Of a DNA stretch of 64,000 nt, positions 44,679 through 53,256 are shown piece by piece. The translations under genes were made by a program, and so were the position numbers. The notes beneath the pieces are model-generated. The model saw only the letters and a program-made list of their open reading frames with translations, searched no databases and was not told where the DNA came from. The stretch comes from Streptomyces verrucosisporus (lineage in GTDB: Bacteria; Actinomycetota; Actinomycetes; Streptomycetales; Streptomycetaceae). The first letter of the stretch is position 1; the number at the start of each line of letters is the position of its first letter. The stretch spans positions 124,001 to 188,000 of the forward strand of contig NZ_JADEYH010000008.1 in assembly GCF_017114865.1 (NCBI RefSeq). Direction: 5' to 3'.

Positions 44679-45376
44679 TGAGCACCAGGACCGACGCCCC
44701 CACCCGCCGAGAGCAGATCCTCGGCCAGGCCGCCCGCCTGTTCGCCGAGCGCGGGTTCCACGGCGTCGGCGTGGACGAGATAGGCGCGGCGGTCGGCATC
44801 AGCGGCCCCGGCCTCTACCGCCACTTCGCGGGCAAGGACGCGATGCTCGCGGAGCTGCTGGTGGGCATCAGCGAGCGGCTGTACTCCGGCGGGCGCAGGT
44901 GCATGGCGGAGGCCGGCGAGGCCGGCCTCGCGCCGGGGGCGACGCTGGACGCGCTCATCGGCCGCCACATCGACTTCGCCCTCGACGACCGCGCCCTGAT
45001 CACCCTCCACGACCGCGAACTGGACCGGCTGCGCGACAGCGACCGCAAGCTGGTGCGCCAGCTCCAGCGCCAGTACGTGGAGCTGTGGGTGGGCGTCGTG
45101 CGCCAGGTGCACCCGGAGCTGCCGGAGAAGGAGGCCCGCGCCTCCGTCCACGCCGTCTTCGGCCTGCTGAACTCCACCCCCCACCTGAGCCGTCCCTCCT
45201 CCCTGCCGGACCGCGACGCGGCGGCCGCCCTCCTGCACCGGCTGGCCCGCGGCGCCCTCGCCGCCGCGGCGGGCGGCGCCGGGGGCGGTGCGTACGGCGC
45301 CGAGGGTGCCCCGGCGGGCGGCGTGTACCGCGTGGACGGCGGTACGGCGGGCGCCGGGCCGCGCGCCGAGGACTGA
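44678..45376 (+). CDS. TetR-family regulator of the leucine/isovalerate cluster
   Basis: The protein is 232 residues. The N-terminal TetR HTH is REQILGQAARLFAERGFHGVGVDEIGAAVGISGPGLYRHFAGKDAMLAELL. The ligand domain (about 70-200) is helical, and the Ala/Gly-rich tail (about 205-232) is non-conserved. It is divergent from the carboxylase operon, with two matching operators in the 86-bp gap, so it most likely represses that operon and itself. By analogy to LiuQ/LiuR-type regulators the inducer could be an acyl-CoA intermediate; this is inference. Translation is probably leaderless. Confidence 0.9.
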   Translation: MSTRTDAPTRREQILGQAARLFAERGFHGVGVDEIGAAVGISGPGLYRHFAGKDAMLAELLVGISERLYSGGRRCMAEAGEAGLAPGATLDALIGRHIDFALDDRALITLHDRELDRLRDSDRKLVRQLQRQYVELWVGVVRQVHPELPEKEARASVHAVFGLLNSTPHLSRPSSLPDRDAAAALLHRLARGALAAAAGGAGGGAYGAEGAPAGGVYRVDGGTAGAGPRAED

Positions 45377-45517
45377 GTCCCCGGCCCCCAGGGCCCCGCC
45401 GTGCCCGCCCCCGGGCGCCCGCCCGCCTCCGCTCCCGCGCCTATGACACCGCCCACAGTGGCGGACAACCGCCGGAACACCTCTGGACAGCCGATTCGGC
45501 CCTTCGGTAGCTTGCGT

Positions 45518-45533
45518 CTGAGCAAGCGCTTAG
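45518..45533. promoter_or_regulatory. Candidate operator before second acyl-CoA dehydrogenase
   Basis: The sequence around GCAAGCGCTTAG contains the perfect core AAGCGCTT with partial symmetry outside it. It lies about 40 bases before the GTG start at 45572 and differs from the GGTTAACG operators, so a different regulator may act here. Confidence 0.4.
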
Positions 45534-45571
45534 TTTTTCCGGCTAGTTTTCCGGCCCCAGGAGGCGATGAC

Positions 45572-46729
45572 GTGCGTCGCACGGTGTTCAACGAGGACCA
45601 CGAGGCGTTCCGCGAGACCATCCGCGACTTCATCGCCGCCGAGGTCGTGCCCCACTACGAGCAGTGGGAGAAGCAGGGCTACGTCCCCCGCGAGCTCTAC
45701 CTCAAGCTCGGCGGGCTGGGCGTCTTCGGCATCGAGGTGCCCGAGGAGTACGGCGGCGCCGGCGAGACCAGCTTCAAGTACAGCGCCGTCATCTCCGAGG
45801 AGACCGCCCGCGCCGGCGTCAGCTTCGGCGGCTCCGGCGTCCACACCGCGCTGTGCCTGCCCTATCTGCTGAAGTACGCCAGCGAGGAGCAGAAGCGGCG
45901 CTGGCTGCCGCCCTTCGTCACCGGCGAGATGATGACCGCCATCGCCATGACCGAGCCCGGCGCCGGCTCGGACCTGGCCGGCATGAAGACCACCGCGAAG
46001 CTGTCGGAGGACGGCACGCACTACATACTCAACGGCGCCAAGACCTTCATCACCGGCGGCGTCCAGGCCGACCGCGTCCTGGTCTGCTGCCGCACCGCCC
46101 CGCCGACCCCCGAGGACCGCCGCGGCGGCATCTCCATCCTGGTGGTGGACACCAGGAGCGAGGGCTACGCCGTCGGCCGCAACCTCGACAAGCTGGGCCT
46201 GAAGTCCTCCGACACCGCCGAGCTGTCCTTCACCGATGTCAAGGTCCCCGTGGAGGACCTGCTCGGCGAGGAGGGCAAGGCGTTCTCCTACCTCACCCAC
46301 AACCTCCCCCAGGAGCGCCTGGGCATCGCGGTCGGCGCCTACGCGCAGTCCGCCGCCGCCGTCCGCTTCGCCCAGGAGTACGTCAGGGACCGCACCGTCT
46401 TCGGCAAGCCGGTGGCCTCCTTCCAGAACACCAAGTTCGTGCTCGCCGACTGCCGGGCGGACGTGGACGCCATGCAGGCGGTCGTGGACCGCGCGCTGGA
46501 CGCCCTGGACGCCGGGGAGCTGACCCCCGCCGACGCCGCCTCCGTCAAGCTGTTCACCACCGAGACCGCCGCCAAGGTCATCGACAAGTGCCTCCAGCTG
46601 CACGGCGGTTACGGCTACATGCGGGAGTACCCGATCTCGCGCCTGTACGCCGACACCCGCGTCACCCGCATCTACGGGGGCACCAGCGAGGTCATGCGGT
46701 CCATCATCGCCAAGTCGATGGGCCTGTGA
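45572..46729 (+). CDS. Acyl-CoA dehydrogenase
   Basis: This is a 385-residue flavoprotein dehydrogenase. Signatures: MTEPGAGSDLAGMKTTAKL (first), YILNGAKTFITGGVQADRVLVCCR, LGLKSSDTAELSFTDVKVP, and LQLHGGYGYMREYPISRLYADTRVTRIYGGTSEVMRSIIAKSMGL (second). This subgroup often acts on long- or medium-chain acyl-CoA. GTG start with AGGAGG 7 bases upstream. It lies on the opposite strand to the leucine operon, just after the TetR gene but with its own promoter region, so it need not belong to the same pathway. Confidence 0.92.
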   Translation: MRRTVFNEDHEAFRETIRDFIAAEVVPHYEQWEKQGYVPRELYLKLGGLGVFGIEVPEEYGGAGETSFKYSAVISEETARAGVSFGGSGVHTALCLPYLLKYASEEQKRRWLPPFVTGEMMTAIAMTEPGAGSDLAGMKTTAKLSEDGTHYILNGAKTFITGGVQADRVLVCCRTAPPTPEDRRGGISILVVDTRSEGYAVGRNLDKLGLKSSDTAELSFTDVKVPVEDLLGEEGKAFSYLTHNLPQERLGIAVGAYAQSAAAVRFAQEYVRDRTVFGKPVASFQNTKFVLADCRADVDAMQAVVDRALDALDAGELTPADAASVKLFTTETAAKVIDKCLQLHGGYGYMREYPISRLYADTRVTRIYGGTSEVMRSIIAKSMGL

Positions 46730-46784
46730 CCGGCCCCGGCCCAGGTGGCCGGGCACGGAACCGAGTAGAGGAAACACCCCTGCC

Positions 46785-47708
46785 ATGAGCGACAACGGCA
46801 CGAACGGGGGCGCCGGCCAGGCACCCCCGTCCGCCCTGCTGGATCTGGTCGGCCTGCTGGACCTGGAGCGGATCGACCGCGACATCTTCCGCGGCCAGAG
46901 CCGCCAGGCGGTCATCCCCCGGGTCTTCGGCGGGCAGGTGGCCGCGCAGGCGCTCGTCGCGGCCTTCCGCACCGTCCCCGACGACCGGCTCGCGCACTCG
47001 CTGCACGCCTACTTCCTGCGCCCCGGCGACCCGGCCGCGCCGATCGTCTACACGGCCGACCGCATCCGCGACGGGCGGTCCTTCACCACCCGCCGGGTCG
47101 TCGCCGTCCAGCACGGACAGCCGATCTTCCATCTGTCGGCCTCCTTCCAGACGCACGAGGACGGGTTGGAGCACCAGGAGCCGATGCCGGCCGCCCCGGA
47201 CCCGGAGACGCTGCCGAACTCCACCGACCTGCTGCCGCGCCACGCCCACCTGTTCGGCGACCCCGGCGTCGCCGACCGCCTCGCCGAGGCGCGGGCCGCC
47301 GTCGACCTGCGCTACGTCACCCAGCCGCCGTACGCGACGGCCGGGCAGCCGCGCGAGCCGCGCTCCCAGGTGTGGTTCCGCACGGCCGGCAAGCTCGACG
47401 GCGACCTCGACCGGCCGATGCTCCACCTCTGCCTGGCCGCCTACATCTCCGACATGAGCCTGCTGGAGCCCGTCCTGCTCGCCCACGGCCGCGGCGGCTG
47501 GACGGTCGGGGACGTGGTGGGCGCGAGCCTGGACCACGCGATGTGGTTCCACCGCCCCTTCAGGGTGGACGAGTGGCTGCTGTACGACCAGTCCAGCCCC
47601 ACCTCCCAGGCCGGCCGCGGACTGGGCCACGGCCGGATCTTCACCGCCGACGGGCGGCTGGCGATCACGGTGATGCAGGAGGGCGTGGTGCGGGTTCCGC
47701 GCGGCTGA
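46785..47708 (+). CDS. tesB: Acyl-CoA thioesterase II
   Basis: The protein is 307 residues. Double hot-dog fold: N-terminal half with VFGGQVAAQALVAAFRTV, HSLHAYFLRPGD and FTTRRVVAVQHGQPIFHLSASFQ; C-terminal half with CLAAYISDMSLLEP, ASLDHAMWFHRPFRVDEWLLYDQSSP and GRGLGHGRIFTADGRLAITVMQEGVVR. The Asp and Ser/Gln of the active site (AYISDMSLL, YDQSSP) are present. It hydrolyses acyl-CoA to free acid and CoA. Located 55 bases after the acyl-CoA dehydrogenase on the same strand, it probably shares its transcript and works in fatty or branched acyl-CoA turnover. Confidence 0.93.
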   Translation: MSDNGTNGGAGQAPPSALLDLVGLLDLERIDRDIFRGQSRQAVIPRVFGGQVAAQALVAAFRTVPDDRLAHSLHAYFLRPGDPAAPIVYTADRIRDGRSFTTRRVVAVQHGQPIFHLSASFQTHEDGLEHQEPMPAAPDPETLPNSTDLLPRHAHLFGDPGVADRLAEARAAVDLRYVTQPPYATAGQPREPRSQVWFRTAGKLDGDLDRPMLHLCLAAYISDMSLLEPVLLAHGRGGWTVGDVVGASLDHAMWFHRPFRVDEWLLYDQSSPTSQAGRGLGHGRIFTADGRLAITVMQEGVVRVPRG

Positions 47709-47738
47709 GGGCGGCGCGGGACCCGCCCGCCCGCCGCG

Positions 47739-48533
47739 CTACGCGGGCGTCAGCCCCGCCGCCTCCAGCAGGTAGGCGGTCATCGGCTCGTAGTAGCGCG
47801 GATTGATCACATGGTCGTCCAGGGGGACGGTGACCGCGAGGGTGCCCTCCGCCTCTCCGAGGAAGAGCGCCGGGTCGTTGCAGTCGGCGAAGCCGACCGT
47901 GGTGATGCCGTGCTGCGCCGCGCAGCCCGCCCAGCCGTGGTCGGCGAAGACCAGGTCGGGCAGCGGCTCGCCCTCGCGCCGGAGGGCGTCGAGGATCGCG
48001 GTCATCGGCTCGGGGGAGTGGGTGTGCCACAGCGTCGCCCCGCGCTCGTGCATCGCGATGTCCGCGAGCTGCACCACCACGCCCTGGTCCGCGATCAGCC
48101 CCAGCGGCACCCGTACGATCTCGCACCCGGCCAGCCGCAGCGCGTTCGCCACCTTGCTGTGCAGATCGATCAGCGCCCCCGGGTGGCCGGTGGCGAACAG
48201 CACCCGGTGTCCGGCCTCCGCCGCCTTGCGCAGCTCGACCGCCGCCCGGTCCAGGGCGGCCACCGTCAGCTCCGGGTCGATGGTGTCCTGGCCCTGGCGG
48301 TGCCCGGGGTCGTCGACGACCCCGCAGCGCTCGGCCATCACCGCCAGCACGTCCTGCTCGTCACCCCAGCGGTCGCCCAGTTCCAGGCCCAGCCAGTAGT
48401 GCCGGTCGCCGTTGGCGAGCCGGCGGTAGTGGTCCAGGTTGTTCTCGCGCGGAGTGGCGACGTCCCCGGCGATACGGGTGCGGACGAGGTGGTCGATCAG
48501 CTCGGAGCGGGAGGGGGCGGCGGTTATCGGCAT
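47739..48533 (-). CDS. Phosphatase-family conserved protein (PF15698-like)
   Basis: The protein is 264 residues and cytoplasmic. The layout matches the actinobacterial family named 'Phosphatase': [44 protein letters not shown] at the start, then [33 protein letters not shown], and [31 protein letters not shown]. The DHGWAG and ATGHPGAL motifs are conserved in that family, though biochemical proof is limited. Start ATG at 48533 is adopted without a strong ribosome site. Divergent from agmatinase; no operon partner. Confidence 0.8.
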   Translation of the reverse strand: MPITAAPSRSELIDHLVRTRIAGDVATPRENNLDHYRRLANGDRHYWLGLELGDRWGDEQDVLAVMAERCGVVDDPGHRQGQDTIDPELTVAALDRAAVELRKAAEAGHRVLFATGHPGALIDLHSKVANALRLAGCEIVRVPLGLIADQGVVVQLADIAMHERGATLWHTHSPEPMTAILDALRREGEPLPDLVFADHGWAGCAAQHGITTVGFADCNDPALFLGEAEGTLAVTVPLDDHVINPRYYEPMTAYLLEAAGLTPA

Positions 48534-48724
48534 GGAGGCATTGTCCCCCGAGGGGGCCCGCCGGGCGATCCGCCTCGGCCCGTGGCGCCCCGCCGTACAG
48601 CCGCCGCATCCGCACGGCGCCCCGACGCAGCCGCCGCCTGATGTACGAGCCGTCCAAAAGAGAGCGGTCGGCTGTCGGATCCGTACATGTCCGCCGGGGC
48701 GGGCCCCTGCCTACCCTCGGCCGC

Positions 48725-49702
48725 ATGAGCAGCGACCAGCAGCAGCCCCGCGGACCCGTCGACTCCTCCCGCGTCCCCCGCTTCGCGGGCCCGGCGACCT
48801 TCGCCCGCCTGCCCCGCCTGGACGAGGTGGGCCGCGCCGACGTCGCCGTCGTCGGGGTGCCCTTCGACTCGGGCGTCTCCTACCGGCCCGGCGCCCGCTT
48901 CGGCTCCAACGCCGTCCGCGAGGCCTCCCGCCTGCTGCGCCCCTACAACCCGGCCCAGGACGCCTCGCCCTTCGCCCTCGCCCAGGTCGCCGACGCGGGC
49001 GACATCGCCGCCAACCCCTTCGACATCCACGAGGCGGTCGAGACGGTGGAGCGGGCGGCCGGCGAACTGCTGGACACCGGCGCCCGGCTGATGACGCTCG
49101 GCGGCGACCACACCATCGCCCTGCCCCTGCTGCGCGCGGTGGCCCGCAGGCACGGCCCCGTCGCCCTGCTCCACTTCGACGCCCACCTGGACACCTGGGA
49201 CACCTACTTCGGCGCCGAGTACACCCACGGCACGCCCTTCCGGCGGGCGGTGGAGGAGGGCGTCCTCGACACCTCCGCCCTCTCCCACGTCGGCACCCGC
49301 GGCCCGCTGTACGGCAAGAAGGACCTCACCGACGACGCCAAGATGGGCTTCGGCATCGTCACCTCCGCCGATGTGATGCGGCGCGGCGTGGACGAGGTCG
49401 CCGACCAGCTCCGCCAGCGCATCGGCGACCGCCCGCTGTACGTCTCCATCGACATCGACTGCCTCGACCCGGCCCACGCCCCCGGCACCGGCACCCCGGA
49501 GGCGGGCGGCATGACCTCCCGCGAACTGCTGGAGATCCTGCGCGGTCTGGCCTCCTGCAACCTGGTCTCGGCCGACGTGGTCGAGGTCGCCCCCGCCTAC
49601 GACCACGCCGAGATCACCTCGGTGGCCGCCTCCCACACCGCCTACGAGCTGACGACGATCATGTCCCGGCAGATCGCGGCCGGCCGGGAGGGCCGGGCGT
49701 AG
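48725..49702 (+). CDS. speB: Agmatinase (ureohydrolase family)
   Basis: This is a 325-residue Mn-dependent ureohydrolase. Metal-binding motifs: GGDHT ([13 protein letters not shown]), [12 protein letters not shown], and [30 protein letters not shown]. The [12 protein letters not shown] substrate loop is also present. Agmatine is the usual substrate, giving putrescine and urea, but guanidinobutyrase or guanidinopropionase cannot be excluded on sequence. No ribosome site; TACCCT at 48712-48717 is a possible -10 for leaderless expression, with a weak -35. No polyamine genes are next to it. Confidence 0.9.
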   Translation: MSSDQQQPRGPVDSSRVPRFAGPATFARLPRLDEVGRADVAVVGVPFDSGVSYRPGARFGSNAVREASRLLRPYNPAQDASPFALAQVADAGDIAANPFDIHEAVETVERAAGELLDTGARLMTLGGDHTIALPLLRAVARRHGPVALLHFDAHLDTWDTYFGAEYTHGTPFRRAVEEGVLDTSALSHVGTRGPLYGKKDLTDDAKMGFGIVTSADVMRRGVDEVADQLRQRIGDRPLYVSIDIDCLDPAHAPGTGTPEAGGMTSRELLEILRGLASCNLVSADVVEVAPAYDHAEITSVAASHTAYELTTIMSRQIAAGREGRA

Positions 49703-49800
49703 CGGCAGCGCGCGTACGGCGTGACCCGCCCCGACCGTCGCATCGAACGCTGGATCAAGGGGACGGATACCGGCAGGTGTGGATAGCCTGACCGCGTGAG

Positions 49801-51060
49801 GTGGACGGCATGCTGCTGAGGTTCCGGGTCGCGAATGTGCGGTCCCTGCGCGACGAGCAGGAGCTGTCGTTCGTCGTGCCGCCGGACGGTGACACGGCCG
49901 GTGCCCGCGAGGTGGAGCTGGCCGACGGCACTCTCGCGGTGTACCCGCTCGTCGGGATCTTCGGGGCCAACGCATCGGGCAAGTCCAATGTGCTGGCCGC
50001 CATGGCGGACATGCGCGGCGCGGTCATGAACTCCTACGCCCGCTGGGCCTCCTACCAGGGCATCCCGCGCGAGGCGTTCGCGCTGGACCCCAGGAGCGAC
50101 TCCGAGCCGTCGTTCTTCGAGGTGGACGTCGTCATCGACGGTGTGCGCTGGACGTACGGTTTCGAGCTGGGCCTGGAGAGGGTCGAGGCCGAGTGGGTGC
50201 ACAGCTACCCGCGCGGTCGCCGCCAGGAGTGGATGGACCGCGACGCCTCCCGACCGGAGGTCTACCGCTGGCCGGGCAACCGGGTGAGGGACCGTGGTCA
50301 CCTCGCCCAGCGCACCCGCCCCAACGCCCTGCTGCTGTCCACCGCCGGCACCGACAACCACCCTCAGCTCTCCCCGCTCTTCCACTGGTTCCGCAGGAAC
50401 CTCTGGCAGGTCGGCCCCGAGGCCGAACGGCCCGAGTGGGAGCGGTTCACCGCAAAGCGGCTCGCCGGAGAGCAGGGGGAGCGCATCCGTGAACTGCTGC
50501 GAGTGGCAGACCTGGGCATCACCGGAGCCGAGTACGAACAGGACGGCGCGGGCCCCCCGGCCGTACGGCTGCTGCACGCCTCGGCTTCCGGAGACGTGCC
50601 GTTCGAGTGGGAGCGGGAGTCCTACGGAACCCGTTCCTGGTTCGCGCTCCTCGGACCCATGCTGCTGGCCCTCGACGAGGGCGCCGTTCTCCTCGTCGAC
50701 GAACTGGACGCCAGCCTCCACCCACGGTTCGCCGCCGAGGTCATCCGCATCTTCCACGACCCGGACGCCAACCCGCGCGGCGCCCAGCTCGTCTTCACCT
50801 CGCACGACGCGACCGTGCTGAGCAGCCCCAGCGGTGAGCGGTTGCTGGAGCCCGGCCAGGCGTGGCTGACCGAGAAGGACGAGGCGGGCGCCACCGAGCT
50901 CTATCCGCTCAGCGCCGCCTCACCGGGCGAGCAGGAGGATTTGATGCGCTCCTATCTGGCCGGGGTGTTCGGTGGTGTCCCCTCCCTGATGGAGGGACAG
51001 GCCGCCCGGCGTCTGATGACCATCCGGAGCAGCGACGCACAGGGGCGGGAACGGGTCTGA
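49801..51060 (+). CDS. RloA/AbiL-type AAA ATPase
   Basis: The protein is 419 residues. An N-terminal ABC/SMC-like start (MLLRFRVANVRSLRDEQELSFV) is followed by Walker A (GIFGANASGKSN), a helical insertion (about 75-260), then the signature and Walker B region (LVDELDASLHPRFAAEVIRIFHD) and the switch His in VFTSHDATVLSS. This is the AAA15/21 family found in RloA-RloB and AbiL phage-defence pairs and in PARIS. The ATG overlaps no other gene. Its stop overlaps, as TGATG, a start codon for a short frame that resembles the beginning of RloB but is truncated. It is therefore probably a defence ATPase whose effector is lost. Confidence 0.82.
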   Translation: MDGMLLRFRVANVRSLRDEQELSFVVPPDGDTAGAREVELADGTLAVYPLVGIFGANASGKSNVLAAMADMRGAVMNSYARWASYQGIPREAFALDPRSDSEPSFFEVDVVIDGVRWTYGFELGLERVEAEWVHSYPRGRRQEWMDRDASRPEVYRWPGNRVRDRGHLAQRTRPNALLLSTAGTDNHPQLSPLFHWFRRNLWQVGPEAERPEWERFTAKRLAGEQGERIRELLRVADLGITGAEYEQDGAGPPAVRLLHASASGDVPFEWERESYGTRSWFALLGPMLLALDEGAVLLVDELDASLHPRFAAEVIRIFHDPDANPRGAQLVFTSHDATVLSSPSGERLLEPGQAWLTEKDEAGATELYPLSAASPGEQEDLMRSYLAGVFGGVPSLMEGQAARRLMTIRSSDAQGRERV

Positions 51061-51170
51061 TGGCGAAGACCAGGGGGAAGAGCTCCTTCGCGCCCATGAG
51101 GAGGGCCTGGGGATCAGCTCGTACCGATCCCCGGTACCCGATCCGGAGCCGTGCCACCGGTTCTCCCGTT
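51060..51170 (+). pseudogene. Decayed RloB-like effector remnant
   Basis: The first residues read from the ATG overlapping the ATPase stop (MAKTRGKSSFAPMRRAWG) match the usual basic start of RloB proteins. The conserved RloB continuation with its acidic 'EGEKTEP-F' stretch is missing. A neighbouring frame shows only a loose echo (VLPFTAGQK at about 51160), suggesting frameshifts. The frame stops at 51257, overlapping a convergent gene. RloB is normally about 200 residues, so this is a remnant. Confidence 0.5.
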
Positions 51171-51388
51171 CACCGCAGGCCAGAAGTGCTTCTCGCGTTC
51201 TCCGGAATACTCCGGCCTCTCCTCTTGGAGGTGTGGGACCGGCCGCCCGCGCGGTGATCGTGGTGGCCGGGGCAGAGATCGCAGGGCTTGGTGGGCGGCT
51301 GCGGCGTCATCAGTGCGTGGGAGAGGACGACGCCGGTGACGGCGACACCGGTAGTGAAGGCCAGCAGGCCGAGGAACACGGTGCCCAT
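51170..51388 (-). CDS. Small membrane protein with C-x2-C/His tail
   Basis: The protein is 72 residues. One hydrophobic helix (about 3-24, VFLGLLAFTTGVAVTGVVLSHAL) is followed by PQPPTKPCDLCPGHHDHRAGG, which contains two Cys and three His that could bind metal. The ATG overlaps the stop of the ATPase-domain gene as TGATG, so the two are translationally coupled. The last 20 residues are basic. I do not know a family. Its end overlaps the RloB remnant on the opposite strand. Confidence 0.55.
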   Translation of the reverse strand: MGTVFLGLLAFTTGVAVTGVVLSHALMTPQPPTKPCDLCPGHHDHRAGGRSHTSKRRGRSIPENARSTSGLR

Positions 51389-51849
51389 CACGTCGTCCGG
51401 CCGGTGCGCGTGCCGCGCAGTTCGAACCACACGCTCTTGCCGGACGGTTGGAGTCCGCCGTGCCACACCGTGCCCCAGGCGGCGGCGAGTTCCCGGACCA
51501 GGAGGAGGCCGCGGCCGTGCTCGGCCTCGTTCGGTACGCCGACTCCGGGGGACGTGGGGGCGCCCGTGGTGTCGTCGTCCTGGACGGACACGCGGATCCG
51601 GTCTCCTCCGACCGTCGCCTCCAGGGTGAGCAGCGGCACCTTCGTGTGGAGGTGGACGTTCGAGACGACCTCGGAGACCAGCAGCCGGGCGGTCTCCGCC
51701 AGCGCCGAGTGGCCGCTGGCGTCGAGCAGTCCGGCCACCATGTCCCGCGCGACCTTCACGGTCTCCGGGATGTTCGGGGCCCGCAGCTGGTAAGTGCGGG
51801 CCCGCTGAAGCGCGTTGACGAGCACGGTGGCGGATGTCGGGTCGGTCAT
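51388..51849 (-). CDS. ATP-binding protein (HATPase_c_2, anti-sigma-like kinase)
   Basis: The protein is 153 residues, with one GHKL/HATPase domain. N-box LLVSEVVSNVHLHT; G1 region RIRVSVQDDDTTGAP; G2 HGRGLLLVRELAAAWG. It is of the RsbW/AbaA-neighbour kind found in Streptomyces beside WhiJ-like regulators. In such modules this protein's partner is unknown, but the fold suggests either a small kinase or an anti-sigma factor. It is divergent from the HTH gene, with 259 bases between. Confidence 0.88.
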   Translation of the reverse strand: MTDPTSATVLVNALQRARTYQLRAPNIPETVKVARDMVAGLLDASGHSALAETARLLVSEVVSNVHLHTKVPLLTLEATVGGDRIRVSVQDDDTTGAPTSPGVGVPNEAEHGRGLLLVRELAAAWGTVWHGGLQPSGKSVWFELRGTRTGRTT

Positions 51850-52032
51850 GGTGCCCCCTGTGAACGGATGCGGTCGCCGCTCGCGCTCGCCACCGTGGCT
51901 CTGTCGCGCTCCCGTGTACGCCCAGGAGCGGGCACGGAGGGACGACCGCACTGCGGATTTACCGGCGTGCGTAGCGGTACGGGTACGGACAGTAGGGTGA
52001 ATGTATTCTCCGGAGCAAGCATGTCGTCGAAG

Positions 52033-52048
52033 ACTCACCCTTGTGAGT
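52033..52048. promoter_or_regulatory. Inverted repeat between the WhiJ-type gene and its ATPase
   Basis: ACTCAC-CCTT-GTGAGT is a perfect 6-bp inverted repeat in the divergent control region. It is a candidate operator of the HTH regulator, by position only. Confidence 0.4.
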
Positions 52049-52108
52049 GGAGCGTGCTATACGTACGCGACGGGTCCACCGTCATCTGGAGAGAGGATCT
52101 GCTGACTC

Positions 52109-52963
52109 ATGCCACCGAGGGAGAACCCCACGGCTCGACAGGTGCGCCTGGGTGTGGAGTTGAGGAAGCTCCGGGAGCGGGCAGGGAAGCCGGCTCGTGA
52201 GGCGGGCGGGCTTCTGGGCGTCGACCAGGCCAAGATCAGTAACATCGAGTCAGGTCGCATCGGTGTCAGCGAGGAACGGATTCGCAGACTCGCGGCGTTC
52301 TACTCCTGTGTCGACGCGGCGCTGATCGATGCGCTGTGCGCGATGGCTCGCGAGCGCCGCGGTCAGTTCTGGTGGGACGAGTACCGAGGCGTCCTCCCTC
52401 CGCCGTTCCTGGACATCGCCGAGTTGGAGCACCACTCCGTCGCCATGTGCTCCATGCAGACGTTCTCCGTCCCGGGCCTTCTCCAGACCGAGGACTATGC
52501 GCGCACGCTGTTCGACGGCGCGGTTCCGAGGCTCCCGGAGGAAGAGGTCGAGGCGCGAGTTGAGCACCGGATGAGACGGCGCACTGTCCTCGAACGTGAG
52601 GACTCTCCGGCGTATGAAACGACCATCCATGAGGCGGTGCTTCACATGCGGTTCGGCGGCCGGAAGGTGGTCCGGGCGCAACTGGAGCACTTGGCGGAGA
52701 TGTCCACCTGGCCCGGAGTGACGGTCCGCGTCGTCCCCTTCGCCTGCGAGGAGTTCATCGAGATCACTCAGCCGCTGCTCTACGCGGTCGGGGTCGTGCC
52801 GCAGTTGGACACCGTGCAGATGGACAGCCCGCTCGGCAGTGTGCACCTGGACGCAGAGACCGAACTCCAGAAGTACCAGGCACTTTTGGGCATCGCGAAA
52901 AGGGCCTCGCTCGACGAGGATGAGTCGAGGCGACTCATCCGCCGTATCGCGCGAGAACTGTGA
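52109..52963 (+). CDS. WhiJ-like XRE-family regulator (HTH + DUF5753)
   Basis: The protein is 284 residues. XRE-type HTH (about 8-65): RQVRLGVELRKLRERAGKPAREAGGLLGVDQAKISNIESGRIGVSEERIRRLAAFY. The DUF5753 domain (about 90-278) begins at LEHHSVAMCSMQTFSVPGLLQTEDYARTLF. It continues with MRRRTVLEREDSPAYETTIHEAVLHMRFGGRKVVRAQLEHLAEMSTWPGVTVRVVPF. The companion DUF397 gene follows 10 bases downstream. Streptomyces genomes have dozens of such modules, several affecting sporulation or antibiotics. Ribosome site weak. Confidence 0.92.
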   Translation: MPPRENPTARQVRLGVELRKLRERAGKPAREAGGLLGVDQAKISNIESGRIGVSEERIRRLAAFYSCVDAALIDALCAMARERRGQFWWDEYRGVLPPPFLDIAELEHHSVAMCSMQTFSVPGLLQTEDYARTLFDGAVPRLPEEEVEARVEHRMRRRTVLEREDSPAYETTIHEAVLHMRFGGRKVVRAQLEHLAEMSTWPGVTVRVVPFACEEFIEITQPLLYAVGVVPQLDTVQMDSPLGSVHLDAETELQKYQALLGIAKRASLDEDESRRLIRRIAREL

Positions 52964-52973
52964 GGAGCGCAGC

Positions 52974-53174
52974 ATGGAATCTCTTGTCCACTGGCAGAAG
53001 TCGTCCTTCTCAGGATCCGAAGGTCCCAACTGCGTGGAGGTCGCGCGGCGGGGCGACGACGTGCTCATACGGGAGAGCGACGAGCCGGGGCTCGTCCTCG
53101 CCGCGAGCCGGGCGGACCTGGCCGCGTTCATCACGGGCATCAAGGCCGGGGAGTTCGACCACTTCGCGCGCTGA
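52974..53174 (+). CDS. DUF397 protein (partner of WhiJ-like regulator)
   Basis: The protein is 66 residues. Typical DUF397 layout: WQKSSFSGSEGPNCVEVARRGDDVLIRESDEPGLVLAASRADLAAFITGIKAGEFD. These small proteins are thought to counter their neighbouring HTH protein. ATG at 52974, with GAGGAG about 6 bases upstream at the end of the HTH gene; expression is almost surely coupled. Confidence 0.93.
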   Translation: MESLVHWQKSSFSGSEGPNCVEVARRGDDVLIRESDEPGLVLAASRADLAAFITGIKAGEFDHFAR

Positions 53175-53256
53175 TCCCCTCGCGCTGGAGGGTGCCGCCC
53201 ATCGGCACCCCCAACGCGGTTGTTCCACGGCGGCCGAGGCCCGCGCCGGGCGGGGG

